DNA of 7,573 nucleotides from Acholeplasmataceae bacterium (GTDB lineage: Bacteria > Bacillota > Negativicutes > Acidaminococcales > Acidaminococcaceae): the NCBI GenBank assembly GCA_012719555.1, contig JAAYAE010000194.1:1-7573 (forward strand), read 5' to 3'. The position numbers were made by a program, and so were the translations under genes. The notes below the pieces were generated by a model that was given only the letters and a program-made list of their open reading frames with translations, searched no databases and was not told where the DNA came from. Positions 6,997-7,573 of this stretch are shown piece after piece; the first letter of the stretch is position 1, and every line of letters begins with the position of its first letter.

Positions 6997-7011
6997 GAAT
7001 AATTATTATAT
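6997..7011. promoter_or_regulatory. Per-box-like operator in the perR leader
   Basis: The 15-mer at 6997-7011 (GAATAATTATTATAT) matches 12 of the 14 defined positions of the Bacillus Per box TTATAATnATTATAA. Its core, ATAAT-T-ATTAT, is a perfect palindrome. It lies about 8 bases after the predicted transcription start, where bound PerR would block its own transcription. The DNA here is AT-rich, which lowers the weight of the match, but place and symmetry support it. Confidence 0.55.
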
Positions 7012-7064
7012 AAAAATGCAAAAATATTGTAGTAAAAGTTAATTATTACGTAGGGGGTAAGCAT

Positions 7065-7490
7065 ATGTTGAAGAGTGTTGAACTAGCGAAAATATTGCGT
7101 TCTAATGGTTGTAAAGTAACGCCACAACGGTTGGCGGTCTATGATGCATTGGCAAAAACTAAGGAACATCCTACAGCAGAAGCTGTTTACAAAAAAATAA
7201 AACCTATTTATCCTACAATGAGTTTTGCTACAGTATACAAATCAGTAGAAATACTCAATAAATTGAAGGTTATTCAGGTACTGAATACAGGTGAGGATAG
7301 TTTCCGCTATGATGCAGATATTAGCGAACATTCCCATATTCAGTGTACAGTGTGTGGCCGGGTAGACGATATAAGGCCGTTGCAAGTAGCGCAGTTGCAA
7401 GAAGAAGTTGCCAACGATACCAATTATGAAATAGAAAGTAAGCAATTGTATTTCTATGGTATTTGTCCACATTGCCAAAAAAAACACTAA
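7065..7490 (+). CDS. perR: PerR-type Fur-family peroxide-responsive repressor
   Basis: The 141-residue protein has the Fur-family plan: an N-terminal winged helix (about 1-80, with CKVTPQRLAVYDAL and the recognition-helix region FATVYKSVEIL) and a C-terminal dimerisation and metal domain. All PerR ligands are present at a constant offset of two from Bacillus subtilis PerR. The regulatory-metal residues are His35, Asp83, His89, His91 and Asp102; the structural zinc cysteines are Cys94, Cys97, Cys134 and Cys137. Asp102, in the place where Fur proteins usually carry Glu, favours PerR over an iron regulator. Such proteins repress peroxide-defence genes with Fe(II) or Mn(II) and are inactivated when peroxide oxidises the His ligands. 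The start has a strong ribosome-binding site (AGGGGG, 7052-7057) seven bases upstream. A Per-box-like site in the leader suggests autorepression. It is divergent from tex, and no clear terminator follows within the window. Confidence 0.88.
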   Translation: MLKSVELAKILRSNGCKVTPQRLAVYDALAKTKEHPTAEAVYKKIKPIYPTMSFATVYKSVEILNKLKVIQVLNTGEDSFRYDADISEHSHIQCTVCGRVDDIRPLQVAQLQEEVANDTNYEIESKQLYFYGICPHCQKKH

Positions 7491-7496
7491 CTGTTG

Positions 7497-7525
7497 TTTC
7501 CAAATAAGGCGCAAACGCTTATAAT
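7497..7525 (+). promoter_or_regulatory. Promoter-like sequence after perR, reading out of the window
   Basis: TTTCCA (7497-7502, 4 of 6 consensus) and a perfect TATAAT (7520-7525) are 17 bp apart, starting 7 bases after the perR stop. Directly downstream is a dyad, TCTTATT-TT-AATAAGA (7527-7542), over the expected transcription start. No coding start is visible before the window ends at 7573, so the gene served is unknown. Confidence 0.45.
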
Positions 7526-7573
7526 GTCTTATTTTAATAAGAACGGAGCCTTTATTAAAGCACTGGATATTAA

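Noticed and set aside
6830..7021. A 63-residue hydrophobic minus-strand open frame in the tex-perR intergenic region
   Set aside because: It runs through the consensus perR promoter and Per box, has no convincing ribosome-binding site, and its composition is what AT-rich DNA gives by chance.
7503..7556. Nested inverted repeat (AATAAGGC with GCCTTTATT) as the perR terminator
   Set aside because: The arms need a bulge, are far apart, enclose a promoter-like TATAAT, and no T run follows within the window.

Overview
This 7.6-kb window carries five protein genes in a fairly ordinary chromosomal layout. It combines an outer-membrane-type trait with Firmicutes-type genes. The first is a large repeat-built surface protein of the filamentous-haemagglutinin / MBG-repeat kind. 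The second group is a LytR-CpsA-Psr (LCP) protein and a PerR regulator with the Bacillus-type ligand set. AT-rich intergenic DNA holds near-consensus sigma-A promoters with 17-bp spacers. That mix suggests a diderm Firmicute (class Negativicutes, for example a Selenomonas, Phascolarctobacterium or Veillonella relative). The assignment is an inference from gene content, not from a marker gene.

Layout: (1) 1-1335 (+), the 3' end of a long secreted MBG-repeat adhesin whose start lies outside the window, closed by a 24-bp-stem terminator. (2) 1482-2924 (+), an LCP transferase with a C-terminal LytR_C domain and its own promoter. (3) 2925-3155, an intergenic stretch holding a promoter that leads almost directly into an intrinsic terminator (possible ~50-nt RNA), a second strong promoter, and a 7-bp tandem repeat before the next gene. 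(4) 3156-4547 (+), a MATE/MepA-like efflux pump. (5) 4548-4625, a bidirectional terminator shared with the convergent gene. (6) 4626-6794 (-), tex, an S1-domain nucleic-acid-binding protein. (7) 6795-7064, a divergent regulatory region with a 27-bp dyad on the tex side and a perfect TTGACA-17-TATAAT promoter plus a Per-box-like operator on the perR side. (8) 7065-7490 (+), perR, followed by a promoter-like sequence pointing out of the window.

The genes look like separate transcription units rather than one pathway: almost every one has its own promoter or terminator. The loose common theme is envelope biology (adhesin, LCP protein, efflux pump) followed by stress and housekeeping functions (Tex, PerR). 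I see no CRISPR array, mobile element, tRNA, rRNA or obvious new defence or metabolic system. The most interesting items are regulatory: the short promoter-terminator unit at 2968-3056, the 27-bp dyad upstream of tex, and the PerR autoregulation site.
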